Below are positions 31,005 to 39,769 of a stretch of DNA of 39,846 nt, one piece after another (the stretch's first letter is position 1; each line of letters starts with the position of its first letter). A program made the translations under genes and the position numbers. The stretch comes from an uncultured Oscillospiraceae bacterium. GTDB lineage: Bacteria > Bacillota > Clostridia > Oscillospirales > Oscillospiraceae. A model generated the notes under the pieces. It was not told the origin of the DNA, did not search any database, and was given only the letters and a program-made list of their open reading frames with translations. The stretch lies in the NCBI GenBank assembly GCA_905234855.1, contig CAJOIU010000021.1, positions 1 through 39,846 of the forward strand, read 5' to 3'.

Positions 31005-32819
31005 TTACCGATATAGCTTATCCAGCGCCTGCATGGTGGTGAATCGGTCGGCGGCATATTGCCCGATCAGAGAGTGGCAGTAATCCGATACGGAGCGTGT
31101 CAGCGCGGCGTTCATAAACACGAATGCCGTATAGGGTTCACGGCACCGCAGCACAGCCACGGCGTCCTTCATGGTGAGGATCTGCAGATCGCGGAAGTGC
31201 GCGCTGGGAAGCAGCGTCAGATGGTAATTTTTCTCCCGGCTCACGAGCTCCCGCACCGCCGCGGCGTGTTCGGCGTATTCCTCCGGCGTATAGGCGAGGG
31301 GAAGCCCGGTCGGCTCTGTGCCGAAGTTGATGCTCACGCGGCCTTGCTCCACGGCTTCCCGATCCGGCAGGCATACAAGCTCATGCAGCGCCCCCTGCGC
31401 CAGAATTTCGAAAAGCTGCTGCCTGCTGTCTCGATGGAACGCCATCAGCCTTCCCCGCTGGGCAGGGAGGATCGCTGCCCGGGTGAGGATCCTGTCCAGC
31501 AGAGCTTCCGGCATGGAGGCGACGGACAGACCGTCGAGGATGGCGGTGTTTTTTCCCGGCTGCGCCCGATAGAACCGCCAGAACTCATCGGCGCTGGATG
31601 CGGGATAGGTTTTCAGAAACGGCGAGGCGCAGGCGAGCATCGCGCCGTAGCCGCTTTCCAAGGCGTCCAGCCGCGCCTTGTCGGTGATATAGTCATACCA
31701 GCGGTTCTCCTCCGCGTCTGCAGGGAAGAAGCCCAAGATCCCCGCGCCGCCGGGACGCAGAAAAACAGTGTGATGGAACCGGGCGCTGCGGGTGCGGCGG
31801 AAAATATAGGGCTCGATCTGGCCGGAGATATACAGCGGAAACCAGCCGTTGATCGCAGAGATCATTTCCGAGCCGACCCGGTCGATGTTATGGATGATTC
31901 TGATATGCACACCCTCGCGGATGCAGGCAGCCATCAAGGCCGCCCATAAGGAGAAATAGGCTGCATCGCCGCTCATCCAAGTCATGGGTTCATCGGAATA
32001 GAGCAGGAGCTCCCCGCCCTCCCGGGCGGCGTCATCCAGAAACCGAACCACCGCAATCCGCAGTCCCTCCGTGCCCCAATACCGTTCCGCCTCCCGGATA
32101 GGAGGAAGCTCCGGCGGGGGAGCGGGAACGCCCTGTCCCGGCGTGAAGGCGTCGATAGAGCGGAACAGCGATTCGGCCAGCGCCGAGGGATCCTCCTCGG
32201 AAGAGGCGAAAAGCCAATCCCGCAGCACCTCGGCATCGAAGCTCTCTCCGGCGCTTTGGCATAGCTCCGCCAGCGCCGGGAGACGGCCCTTCTTTTCGGC
32301 GCAGGCAAAAAGCAGCTCGGAGAGCCGCTCCCGGGTGTCTCCGTTGCGGTGGGGGTAATAGATCCCGCTGCGATAGCGGCTCACGAGAGAATCGTCCACA
32401 TTCATCTGCGCGGCCAGCTGGCCGTTCGACAGCTCCAGCAGCGTCATGGCCTGATCCAGCCGCTCCCCGAAGGCCGCCATTGTCATCTCCTGCGTGCGCT
32501 TGCTTTTGGGTACGACCGGGTGCGGCGGGGTGAAATCGCTGTCTTCATACAGCCATGCCAGAAGCGCGGGGATCATGACCTCCGCCCGGGTGTCCTCCGC
32601 CCCGCAAAGCTCGCACAGCATCGAGAGCATATTCTCGTAATCGGCATAGCGAACCACACCCTCGACCAGCCGCAGGACGGTTCGGCTGCCCGATCCCGGC
32701 TCCCGGGTCCCGCTTTTCAGCCGGGAGATATTGGAGGGCGAACAGCCCGCATACCGCGCGATTTCCGTGTTGCTGCATTGCAGGAGCTGAAAAAGCCGTG
32801 TGATCCTTTCCGACAGCAT
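31005..32819 (-). CDS. Large regulator with two XRE-type helix-turn-helix domains
   Basis: A 604-aa protein. The start at 32819 (MLSERITRLFQLL) is preferred because AGAGGG lies about 7 nt upstream; a start 21 nt earlier has no ribosome binding site. A first helix-turn-helix is at about residues 5-40 (CSNTEIARYAGCSPSNISRLKSGTREP) and a second at about 115-155 (SNGQLAAQMNVDDSLVSRYRSGIYYPHR). The remaining 400 residues look like an effector domain (SDEPMTWMSGDAAYFSLWAALMAACIREGVHIRIIHNIDR is suggestive of a transcription-regulator ligand fold). It has no membrane helix. The family is seen in Clostridia as XRE-like transcriptional regulators but is uncharacterised. It is divergent from the zinc-ribbon membrane protein and may control it. 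Confidence 0.8.
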   Translation of the reverse strand: MLSERITRLFQLLQCSNTEIARYAGCSPSNISRLKSGTREPGSGSRTVLRLVEGVVRYADYENMLSMLCELCGAEDTRAEVMIPALLAWLYEDSDFTPPHPVVPKSKRTQEMTMAAFGERLDQAMTLLELSNGQLAAQMNVDDSLVSRYRSGIYYPHRNGDTRERLSELLFACAEKKGRLPALAELCQSAGESFDAEVLRDWLFASSEEDPSALAESLFRSIDAFTPGQGVPAPPPELPPIREAERYWGTEGLRIAVVRFLDDAAREGGELLLYSDEPMTWMSGDAAYFSLWAALMAACIREGVHIRIIHNIDRVGSEMISAINGWFPLYISGQIEPYIFRRTRSARFHHTVFLRPGGAGILGFFPADAEENRWYDYITDKARLDALESGYGAMLACASPFLKTYPASSADEFWRFYRAQPGKNTAILDGLSVASMPEALLDRILTRAAILPAQRGRLMAFHRDSRQQLFEILAQGALHELVCLPDREAVEQGRVSINFGTEPTGLPLAYTPEEYAEHAAAVRELVSREKNYHLTLLPSAHFRDLQILTMKDAVAVLRCREPYTAFVFMNAALTRSVSDYCHSLIGQYAADRFTTMQALDKLYR

Positions 32820-32890
32820 GGGTATCCCTCTTGTGTTCATGCGGATTTGGCACAGAAAGTTTCAATGAGAAATTATGTGCCATTGCTGAC

Positions 32891-32896
32891 ATTATA
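32891..32896 (-). promoter_or_regulatory. Extended -10 promoter of the two-HTH regulator
   Basis: On the minus strand CGTGG precedes TATAAT (32891-32896), giving a TGG-extended -10; the -35 region is weak. It lies 71 nt before the start at 32819. Confidence 0.5.
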
Positions 32897-32958
32897 CCAC
32901 GAGGCTGTTAAAATAAAATAGGTAAATTATAAATGCCTTCAAAAAGGGAGGATGGCTT

Positions 32959-34479
32959 ATGATCTGTCCATATTGCGGCGCATCCATCGAGGATGGAGCG
33001 AGATTCTGCTCCGAATGCGGAAATCAGCAGATGCCGCCGAACAAACCCGCCCAAAGCTTCTGTCCCTACTGCGGGGCGGCGCAGGAGGAGGGATCCGTCT
33101 TCTGCGATACCTGCGGAAAAAAGCTGGACGGCTCCGCTGCAGCCGATCCCCCGCAGGAACCCTCGCCGACAGGCTATTCCGCTCCCGGAACACCGTTGGG
33201 CTATTCCGTTCCCGGATCGCAGACGGGCTTCTCCGTTCCGAAAGCGGCAAGCAGCCGGAGCGAGAGTACATATAACCGGGTGAAAACGGGCGGCGCAGCC
33301 CGTGATTTCCGCGTCACCGCAAAGCCGGAAATGCGCATCTTGGGTATCCCCGTCCGGGGCAAAGCCATGTGGATCGTCCTCGGCGTGATCGCGGCGGCGG
33401 TGATCGCCCTTGTGGTGTTTACAAAACTCGGCGGGGAGAAGGAGCCTGTCGAGGATAGCGCAGCGCGCTCCTTCGGGATGTCGGAGAAGACCGCGGAAGC
33501 GAGGGAGGACGGGGAGGAACCCCTGCGGGAAGGCAGCGTGAGCAGTCTGATGGAAAGCGCGGCCAAGGCAAAGCAGGCGGCGCTGGAAGAGCAGGCGCTG
33601 GAAGAGCAGGCGGGGGAAGAGGAGACAGCCCCCGAGCCGACATCGGATCCCACCCCCGAGCCGACACCGAAAGCGGCAGAGAAGCCGACGATCACGACGC
33701 AGCCGAAGGATCAGACGGCGGCGGAGGGCGAAACGGCGACCTTTGCTGTGGAAGCTGACGGCGATGAGCTCACCTATCAATGGCAGTATAAAAAGAGCGA
33801 CGGAACGTGGCAGAATATAACGAACAGCGACTATACGGGATTGAAGAGCGCCAAGATGACGGTGCCTGCAACTACGGGACGCAACGGGATGCAGTTCCGC
33901 TGCGTGGTGACGAATGACGCGGGATCGGTAAGATCGGAAACTGCGAAGCTGACGGTGACGGCTTCGACGCCGAAGCCGACGGCCAAGCCGACCGATACGC
34001 CGGCGCCGACGCCCCGATACGACCGAAACGACTACTCCACAACGGAGCAGCCGACGCTCGCGGATTTCCAATGGGTGACATATGATATTCTCCATGGCAG
34101 TCGGCCGGAGGGCTTGGAAAAGCTCAAATATACCGAGGCCGCCGGCGGCTGGAAGTGCTATATCCTCGACGATCCGAACGGTGAATACGACGCCGTGGCG
34201 GAACATTTCCTAAATGTCGATATCAAGGGGAAATATACGGATGTCACGGTGACCTTCGACTGGATCTATACCTTCATCGGCGCGGAGGGCGAGGGCTATG
34301 ACGACAACAGCCCCGATTCTACCTTTAAGGGCGCTTGGTCAGGCGGCGTGATCGAGGCGACCGGCTCGGGCAACGTGACCTTTACTGACTTCTATTATCT
34401 GGACGGCAAGGAATACGCCATCGGCACGATGATGTGGCCGGACGGCATCCCCGCCGCTGTCTTCATGGTTCGCCCGTAA
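32959..34479 (+). CDS. Zinc-ribbon / membrane / Ig-like protein
   Basis: A 506-aa protein combining cytoplasmic and extracellular parts. Two zinc ribbons lie at the N-terminus (CPYC...FCSECG at about 3-21 and CPYC...FCDTCG at about 35-53). A Pro/Ser/Gly linker follows, then one membrane helix (about 136-156: MWIVLGVIAAAVIALVVF). Outside are an acidic/Pro-rich spacer with PEPTSDPTPEPTPK repeats, an Ig-like domain (about 236-335: TITTQPKDQTAAEGETATFAVEADGDELTYQWQY...FRCVVTNDAGSV) and a C-terminal domain of unknown type (about 370-506). GGGAGG lies about 8 nt before the ATG. It is probably co-transcribed with the next lipoprotein gene. Confidence 0.85.
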   Translation: MICPYCGASIEDGARFCSECGNQQMPPNKPAQSFCPYCGAAQEEGSVFCDTCGKKLDGSAAADPPQEPSPTGYSAPGTPLGYSVPGSQTGFSVPKAASSRSESTYNRVKTGGAARDFRVTAKPEMRILGIPVRGKAMWIVLGVIAAAVIALVVFTKLGGEKEPVEDSAARSFGMSEKTAEAREDGEEPLREGSVSSLMESAAKAKQAALEEQALEEQAGEEETAPEPTSDPTPEPTPKAAEKPTITTQPKDQTAAEGETATFAVEADGDELTYQWQYKKSDGTWQNITNSDYTGLKSAKMTVPATTGRNGMQFRCVVTNDAGSVRSETAKLTVTASTPKPTAKPTDTPAPTPRYDRNDYSTTEQPTLADFQWVTYDILHGSRPEGLEKLKYTEAAGGWKCYILDDPNGEYDAVAEHFLNVDIKGKYTDVTVTFDWIYTFIGAEGEGYDDNSPDSTFKGAWSGGVIEATGSGNVTFTDFYYLDGKEYAIGTMMWPDGIPAAVFMVRP

Positions 34480-34544
34480 GACGGCCCTGCGGGGGGAGAA
34501 AGACGCAAAAACACAGACAGCAAGGACGAAAGGAGATCGTGACC

Positions 34545-36053
34545 ATGAAGGGAACAAGAATCGCGCTGTCTCTGCTGCTGGCATTGGCGCTGGCGCTGAG
34601 CCTGTGCGCCTGCGGCGGGGCAAAAACCGACAAGCTGAGATCAAAGGTCGAATCGGTCAGCGATCGCGATACCTCCGCGAACGAGGCCTATGCCGGGGAG
34701 TATACCTTCTGCTGCGCCCGGTTCGGCGCCGCTTATATGGATTCCATTTTTGACTACGACGGCGAGGCTCAGGCTATCCCGGATCGGTATGTGGATACCC
34801 CGGAGATGGCGGGGGAAACGGTGCTGCTGAAGGCCGACGGGACCGGGTATCTCTATTGGGGCGAGGACAATCAAGGGCTCATCGACTGGTGGACGGTGGA
34901 AGGAGACTCCCTTGCGTTCCAAGCGGGTGTGTCGGTCTTTGACGGAACGATCCGCGATGGCTTCATGACAGTGGAGATCGAGGATGGCTTTGCGCTCTGC
35001 TTTGCTTTGCCCGATGCGGATACGTCCGACGTGGAGCCGATCCCGGTGGACGACTACTTCCTGCTCCTCTACGGTCTTGCGCCGGACGGGGCTGAGCCGG
35101 AGGCTGAAACGGAGGATGCTTCGTCTCTGGAGGGCGAGTATACGGTTTTTGCCGTGCAGACCGAGGGATATCTGGTGGAGCCCGATGTGCTTGAGATCGC
35201 CTCCACGCTGACGCTGACGGCGGACGGCTCCGGCTTCATGACGATAGGCGATGAAGCCATGGATATCCGCTCGTGGACGGCGGAGAGCGGAATGCTCACC
35301 GTTGTGCTGGCGGACGACAGCTCCGCACAGGCAGCCGTGCGCAGTGGGGTTTTGGAGCTGGATATCTGGGGCGACGGCGGGATGATCCTCTGCTACGCGC
35401 GGGAGGGGACGGATATCTCCGCGTATGATCCCATGACGTTGGAGGAGCTGATGGAGGCTCTCGAAGCCGACGCGCCGGATTCCCGGCTGAGAGCGCTCTG
35501 GGAGAGCTTGGATACCGAAACGGGCGTCCACATGCGCTATGATCTGCATACGGAATTTATGGATGCGGATCAAAGCATTGATGTCCACGGGAAGGACGGC
35601 GTGTATTATTCCCGCCGAACCACCACTGTTTCCGGCTTTGAGAACACGGTCATTACCTTCTTCCGGGATGGAACAGCCTATAATCTGTCCCCGAAGGATA
35701 TGACCGGCGTTATCGCCACCACAACGACATCCTCCATCGTCTCGGATAATGTCATGCGGCTGGATGCCCTGTATTCCGCCATCTGGAATCGTGCGCAGGA
35801 GTCGGATTATTCGGTGGAGACCCGGGAAATGGACGGAGTGACCTATACCGTGGAGGTCTTTCCCGCGAGTGAGTATCAGGCAGAATCGGCGTTCTATTTC
35901 GATAGCCGCGGACAGCTTGCTTACTACATCGAGGGCGCGCCGGTCATCGATACCGTGGTTGAGATCGGCGAATTGGTCTATACGATCCACACCATCGACG
36001 ACGCGGTGGACGAGACGCTCTTTGACATCTCCGGGTACGATATAACGGAATGA
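34545..36053 (+). CDS. Lipoprotein with two repeated domains, unknown
   Basis: A 502-aa lipoprotein. The ATG at 34545 has AAAGGAG about 8 nt upstream; an earlier in-frame start gives a basic, unlikely N-terminus. The signal peptide MKGTRIALSLLLALALALSLCAC ends at the lipobox. Two similar segments of about 100 residues follow, each beginning with GEYTF/GEYTV and containing LKADGTGYLYWGEDNQGLIDWWTVEGDSLAF and LTADGSGFMTIGDEAMDIRSWTAESGMLTV, indicating an internal duplication. The C-terminal 190 residues (about 310-502) resemble LolA/LppX-like or outer-surface lipoprotein folds but no clear match is visible. It lies 65 nt after the zinc-ribbon gene. Confidence 0.8.
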   Translation: MKGTRIALSLLLALALALSLCACGGAKTDKLRSKVESVSDRDTSANEAYAGEYTFCCARFGAAYMDSIFDYDGEAQAIPDRYVDTPEMAGETVLLKADGTGYLYWGEDNQGLIDWWTVEGDSLAFQAGVSVFDGTIRDGFMTVEIEDGFALCFALPDADTSDVEPIPVDDYFLLLYGLAPDGAEPEAETEDASSLEGEYTVFAVQTEGYLVEPDVLEIASTLTLTADGSGFMTIGDEAMDIRSWTAESGMLTVVLADDSSAQAAVRSGVLELDIWGDGGMILCYAREGTDISAYDPMTLEELMEALEADAPDSRLRALWESLDTETGVHMRYDLHTEFMDADQSIDVHGKDGVYYSRRTTTVSGFENTVITFFRDGTAYNLSPKDMTGVIATTTTSSIVSDNVMRLDALYSAIWNRAQESDYSVETREMDGVTYTVEVFPASEYQAESAFYFDSRGQLAYYIEGAPVIDTVVEIGELVYTIHTIDDAVDETLFDISGYDITE

Positions 36054-36071
36054 TCCCGTGAATACGAACAG

Positions 36072-36101
36072 GCCGCCCGCATCTTTTCGGATGCGGGCGG
36101 C
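36072..36101. terminator. Hairpin between convergent genes
   Basis: Perfect 12-bp arms GCCGCCCGCATC (36072-36083) and GATGCGGGCGGC (36090-36101) with a TTTTCG loop. No T run follows on either strand, so the terminator role is inferred from position. Confidence 0.6.
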
Positions 36102-36131
36102 TGAATGTACGTTCGGTTTGCTTCGGGAGGA

Positions 36132-38306
36132 TCATATGCTGTCGGCGGCAAGACGGAACGGCCTGTCCACATTGCTCACGCCGATGACGATGTGATGTCT
36201 GTCGTGGGTGTTGGCACGGATGGCCTTGAGCAGATAGTAGGTGGGAGCGCCTTCGATCATCAGTCGGTAGATCATGGAAAACGACTGTCCGTTCGCGAGC
36301 TGCTCCAGCAATGTCTGTTTCCGCATACAATCCGAGACCCGGGACAGATCCTCGGCGTATACCACCCGGGGGAGATTGCGCTGCGTGTCGGCGAAAAAGT
36401 CTGCGCCGCTGCGCTGGATCTGCAGATCCTCATACTTCCCTTCCGAGCTGAACTCCACATAATGATCGTTCTGCGTATCGACATAATAGACGCTCTCGAA
36501 GCCGGAGGAGAGGGCGTTGACGATCTTGCCGGAAACGGTGGCATCATAATGGGCGTCGGCGGATGCGCGCCCGCGGGAAGCCGGGGTAAGGGGAACGCTT
36601 TGCTCCTTCGCCTTGCGCTCGAGGAGGAAACGCTCAAATTCCGCCGCCGGGATCGGACGGGAAAAATAGAAGCCCTGCACCAGATCGCAGCCCATGGCCT
36701 TCAGGGCGTTCAGCTGCTCCTCGCTCTCGACGCCCTCGGCGATGACGGGTACGGAGAGATAGTCCGCGATATCGATGATGACCTCCAGCAGGCGGGTGTC
36801 CTTCCGTTCGCTAAAGGCGGCGCGGATAAACTGCATGTCCAGCTTCAGCGCGTCGATGGGCAGGGTGGAGATCATATTCAGCGAGGAATAGCCGGTGCCG
36901 AAATCGTCCATCTCGATGCGGAAGCCCAGCTCTCGGAGCTGGCTCACGGTTCTGATGATCTGCTCGGAATTTTGGGTATAGGCGGATTCCGTGATCTCCA
37001 GATAAAGCTCATTTGAGGTGATGCCGTGGTTCCGAAGGATCTGCTGGAAGGTTTGGATCAGATTGGGATCGTACATGTCGATCCGAGAGACGTTGACGGA
37101 AACAGGGACGGTGAAGCCGAGCCGTGTCTTCCAGTCCATGATCTGGGCGGCGGATTCCCGCCAGACGTAATTGTCCAGAGTCTGGATCAGACCGTTTCCC
37201 TCAAAGAGCGGGATGAACACGCCGGGACTGATAAGACCCAGCTCTGGGTGCTGCCAGCGAACCAGCGCCTCGGCGCTGGCCAGCATCGGCGTATCCGGCC
37301 GGATATCGAATTTCGGCTGGTAATAGACCTTGAACTGCTTTTCTTCGATGGCTTTTTGAAATTCGTCTATGAGCTGCTCGCTGTACAGCTCCTGCTCGTG
37401 CATGCGGTTATCATAGATGCCGATGGTTTTTGCGAAGCTGTTGCGGACGGTGTCGGCGGCCATTTTGGCGCGGTCGAACCTGCGCTCAATGTCCATGGTC
37501 TTGTCCACCTTGGCATAAACGCCCATGCGCAGGCGGATGCGGTTGTTGACAGAGCTGTCCCCCGCCAGACCGATGGAGGCGTTGTCAAGGATCGCCTTAT
37601 AGTCCTTGCCGTGGGGGCAGTAGACGAGGAAGGTATCCGCCTCGCGCCGGCAGACGATGCCGCCGGTGTCCCGCACCATATCCCGCACCATCTCGCCGAT
37701 GCGGCGCAGGGCGTCGTCGCCGTAGGCGGTGCCAAAGCGCTCGTTGATGATGTGGAAATGATTCACGTCGATCACGATGGCGTCCATTTCCAGATCCTTG
37801 TGATGCTGGTCGAACTGCTCGGCGTAGCGATAGAAGTATTCACGGTTATAGAGACCCGTCAAGGGATCTCGCTCCGTATAGCTGATGATATCGCGATCCT
37901 CGGAAAGCTCGATGGTGCGCAGAGCGCGGGCAAGGATAACACCTGCCTGCGGATAGGGCTTTGGAATGAAATCGATGGCGCCGAGACTGAGGCTCTCGAT
38001 CTCTGCGGTTTGGTCGGAGGTGACGACGATGACGGGAATGGACTGAAGCCCGGGATCCTCCTTGATGCGCCGCAGGACCTCCAGCCCGGGAATGAGCGGC
38101 ATTTTGAGATCCAGCAGGACAAGGGAAAGAATGTCCCGATGCGCTTGGATTTGCTCCAGCGTCTCCTGCCCGTCTGCCGCGAATATGACCTCATAATCCT
38201 TTTCAAGTACCGAACCGAGCAATGCGCGGTTGATCTCTTCGTCGTCAGCGACCAGAATCAAGCGCTTCCCGTTGGTGGAATGGAATTTTTCGTGGCTCTT
38301 AAACAT
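36132..38306 (-). CDS. REC-GGDEF(degenerate)-EAL cyclic-di-GMP phosphodiesterase
   Basis: A 724-aa signalling protein. A receiver domain (about 14-128) carries Asp21/Asp22, the phospho-acceptor Asp66 in LLDLKMP and Lys116. A GGDEF domain follows (about 140-305) whose active site reads EADTF (222-226), so it should not make cyclic di-GMP. An EAL domain (about 312-560) keeps its catalytic set: SAEALVRW, VNVSRI, EITESA, DDFGTGYSS, KLDMQF, AEGVE and QGFYFSRPI. It should therefore hydrolyse cyclic di-GMP. The C-terminal 150 residues (FESVYYVDTQNDHYVEFSSEGKY) resemble a PAS-like sensor. No histidine kinase is adjacent. GGGAGG lies 11 nt before the ATG, and a consensus promoter is at 38346-38374. 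Confidence 0.92.
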   Translation of the reverse strand: MFKSHEKFHSTNGKRLILVADDEEINRALLGSVLEKDYEVIFAADGQETLEQIQAHRDILSLVLLDLKMPLIPGLEVLRRIKEDPGLQSIPVIVVTSDQTAEIESLSLGAIDFIPKPYPQAGVILARALRTIELSEDRDIISYTERDPLTGLYNREYFYRYAEQFDQHHKDLEMDAIVIDVNHFHIINERFGTAYGDDALRRIGEMVRDMVRDTGGIVCRREADTFLVYCPHGKDYKAILDNASIGLAGDSSVNNRIRLRMGVYAKVDKTMDIERRFDRAKMAADTVRNSFAKTIGIYDNRMHEQELYSEQLIDEFQKAIEEKQFKVYYQPKFDIRPDTPMLASAEALVRWQHPELGLISPGVFIPLFEGNGLIQTLDNYVWRESAAQIMDWKTRLGFTVPVSVNVSRIDMYDPNLIQTFQQILRNHGITSNELYLEITESAYTQNSEQIIRTVSQLRELGFRIEMDDFGTGYSSLNMISTLPIDALKLDMQFIRAAFSERKDTRLLEVIIDIADYLSVPVIAEGVESEEQLNALKAMGCDLVQGFYFSRPIPAAEFERFLLERKAKEQSVPLTPASRGRASADAHYDATVSGKIVNALSSGFESVYYVDTQNDHYVEFSSEGKYEDLQIQRSGADFFADTQRNLPRVVYAEDLSRVSDCMRKQTLLEQLANGQSFSMIYRLMIEGAPTYYLLKAIRANTHDRHHIVIGVSNVDRPFRLAADSI

Positions 38307-38345
38307 ACGAATGCACGCCTCCCATACCGTTACCTATGTTACCAT

Positions 38346-38374
38346 ATTATAACAATCAATAGGCGTGAAATCAA
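38346..38374 (-). promoter_or_regulatory. Promoter of the EAL protein gene
   Basis: On the minus strand TTGATT (38369-38374), a 17-nt spacer and TATAAT (38346-38351). Confidence 0.82.
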
Positions 38375-38417
38375 CCGAAAGCGTAGAAGACCGACAACTT
38401 TTTGTGCAGCTTCCAAT

Positions 38418-38446
38418 TTGACTTGCAGCGGAAAAACCTTTATATT
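38418..38446 (+). promoter_or_regulatory. Promoter of the oxidoreductase gene
   Basis: TTGACT (38418-38423), a 17-nt spacer and TATATT (38441-38446). Confidence 0.78.
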
Positions 38447-38494
38447 GTCCTTGGGAAGCACGGCGGATACAGCCGTGCGGAATGGGGTGTGACA

Positions 38495-39667
38495 ATGCGG
38501 GAGATAGGGATCGGCATGGTTGGCGCCGGGCGCGGCGCTGAGCTGCATATGGCCGGGTATGACCGGGTATACGGCGTGGCGGTGCGCCGCAGGGCGATCT
38601 GCGGGCATACGCCGGAACGGCTCCGCAGCGCTCAAAAAAGATTCGGCTTCGAGTATACCACCTTGGAATTTGAGGATCTGCTCCGGGATCCGAAGATCGA
38701 TGTGATCGATATATGCACGCCGCCCTATGTCCACAGAGAGCAGATCGAAAAGGCACTGGCTGCCGGGAAGCATGTGATCTGCGAAAAACCGCTGACGGGG
38801 TATTTTGGCCGTCCCGGCGATCCGCAGCCTATCGGCGACGCGGTCTCCAAGCAAAAGATGTATGCGGCGCTGCTGGCTGATATCGAAGGGCTGAAGACCG
38901 CGGTGGCGGCAGCCGGCGTAAGATTCATGTACGCCGAGAATTATATTTATGCCCCGGCGATCCAGAAGGCGGGGGATATCCTCCGAGCCAAGAAAAGCCG
39001 CATCCTGTATATGAAGGGCGAGGAGAGCCTCCAAGGCTCCAGCTCGGCGCTGGCGGGGGACTGGAGGAAAAGCGGCGGCGGTTCCCTGATCCGCGTAGGC
39101 GCCCATCCGCTTGCCGCGATCCTGTGGCTCAAGCGAACGGAGGCGCGGACGCACGGGGAGATCATCCGTGTCAAAAGCGTGTCGGCCGAGACGGGACGGG
39201 TGACCTCCCGGCTCACGGCCTATGAGCATCGGCATATCGCCGCCCGTCCGCGGGATGTGGAGGATATCAGTACGGTCACGCTTACGTTTTCCGACGGGAC
39301 GCAGGCGGTGATCCATGCGACGGACGTGCTGCTGGGCGGCAGCCGCAATGCGGTGCAGATTTATGCCAACGATGCGGTCATCGATTGTAATCTGACGCTG
39401 ACGGATCATATGCGCACCTATCTGCTGGATGAGGACGGCATGGACGGAGTGTCCTTTTCGGAAATGCTGCCGGTCAAGACGGGATGGAACCGTCCCTTTG
39501 TCGAGGATGAGATCCTGCGCGGCTATACGAATGAAATGCAGGACTTCATGGAATGCGTCGCGTATGACCGTGCGCCGCGGTCGGATTTCGAGCTGGCGTA
39601 TGACACTGTCAGACTGATCTATGCCGCCTATGCGGCCGCCGAAACGGGCGAGCGGATCAACCTGTGA
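38495..39667 (+). CDS. Gfo/Idh/MocA-family oxidoreductase
   Basis: A 390-aa NAD(P)-dependent oxidoreductase of the Gfo/Idh/MocA family, which acts on sugars, inositols and similar polyols. The start at 38495 (MREIGIGMVGAG) is chosen because the dinucleotide motif must lie at the N-terminus; an in-frame start 93 nt earlier would overlap the promoter. The Rossmann motif is IGMVGAGRGAELHM, and ICTPPYVHREQIEKALAAGKHVICEKPLT (about 67-96) carries the catalytic-type EKP lysine. A C-terminal alpha/beta domain follows. The substrate is not determinable here. It is the last protein gene before tRNA-Pro. Confidence 0.9.
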   Translation: MREIGIGMVGAGRGAELHMAGYDRVYGVAVRRRAICGHTPERLRSAQKRFGFEYTTLEFEDLLRDPKIDVIDICTPPYVHREQIEKALAAGKHVICEKPLTGYFGRPGDPQPIGDAVSKQKMYAALLADIEGLKTAVAAAGVRFMYAENYIYAPAIQKAGDILRAKKSRILYMKGEESLQGSSSALAGDWRKSGGGSLIRVGAHPLAAILWLKRTEARTHGEIIRVKSVSAETGRVTSRLTAYEHRHIAARPRDVEDISTVTLTFSDGTQAVIHATDVLLGGSRNAVQIYANDAVIDCNLTLTDHMRTYLLDEDGMDGVSFSEMLPVKTGWNRPFVEDEILRGYTNEMQDFMECVAYDRAPRSDFELAYDTVRLIYAAYAAAETGERINL

Positions 39668-39719
39668 GCCGTATGTCCGCAGGAAAGTCGAAGTTTTTTC
39701 GAAAAGAGAGATTTTTCTC

Positions 39720-39748
39720 TTGCAATCTCTCCCGGTCTGTGCTAAGAT
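39720..39748 (+). promoter_or_regulatory. Promoter of tRNA-Pro
   Basis: TTGCAA (39720-39725), a 17-nt spacer and TAAGAT (39743-39748), ending 21 nt before the tRNA. Confidence 0.75.
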
Positions 39749-39769
39749 ACTAAAGCTGAAACGCAATAA

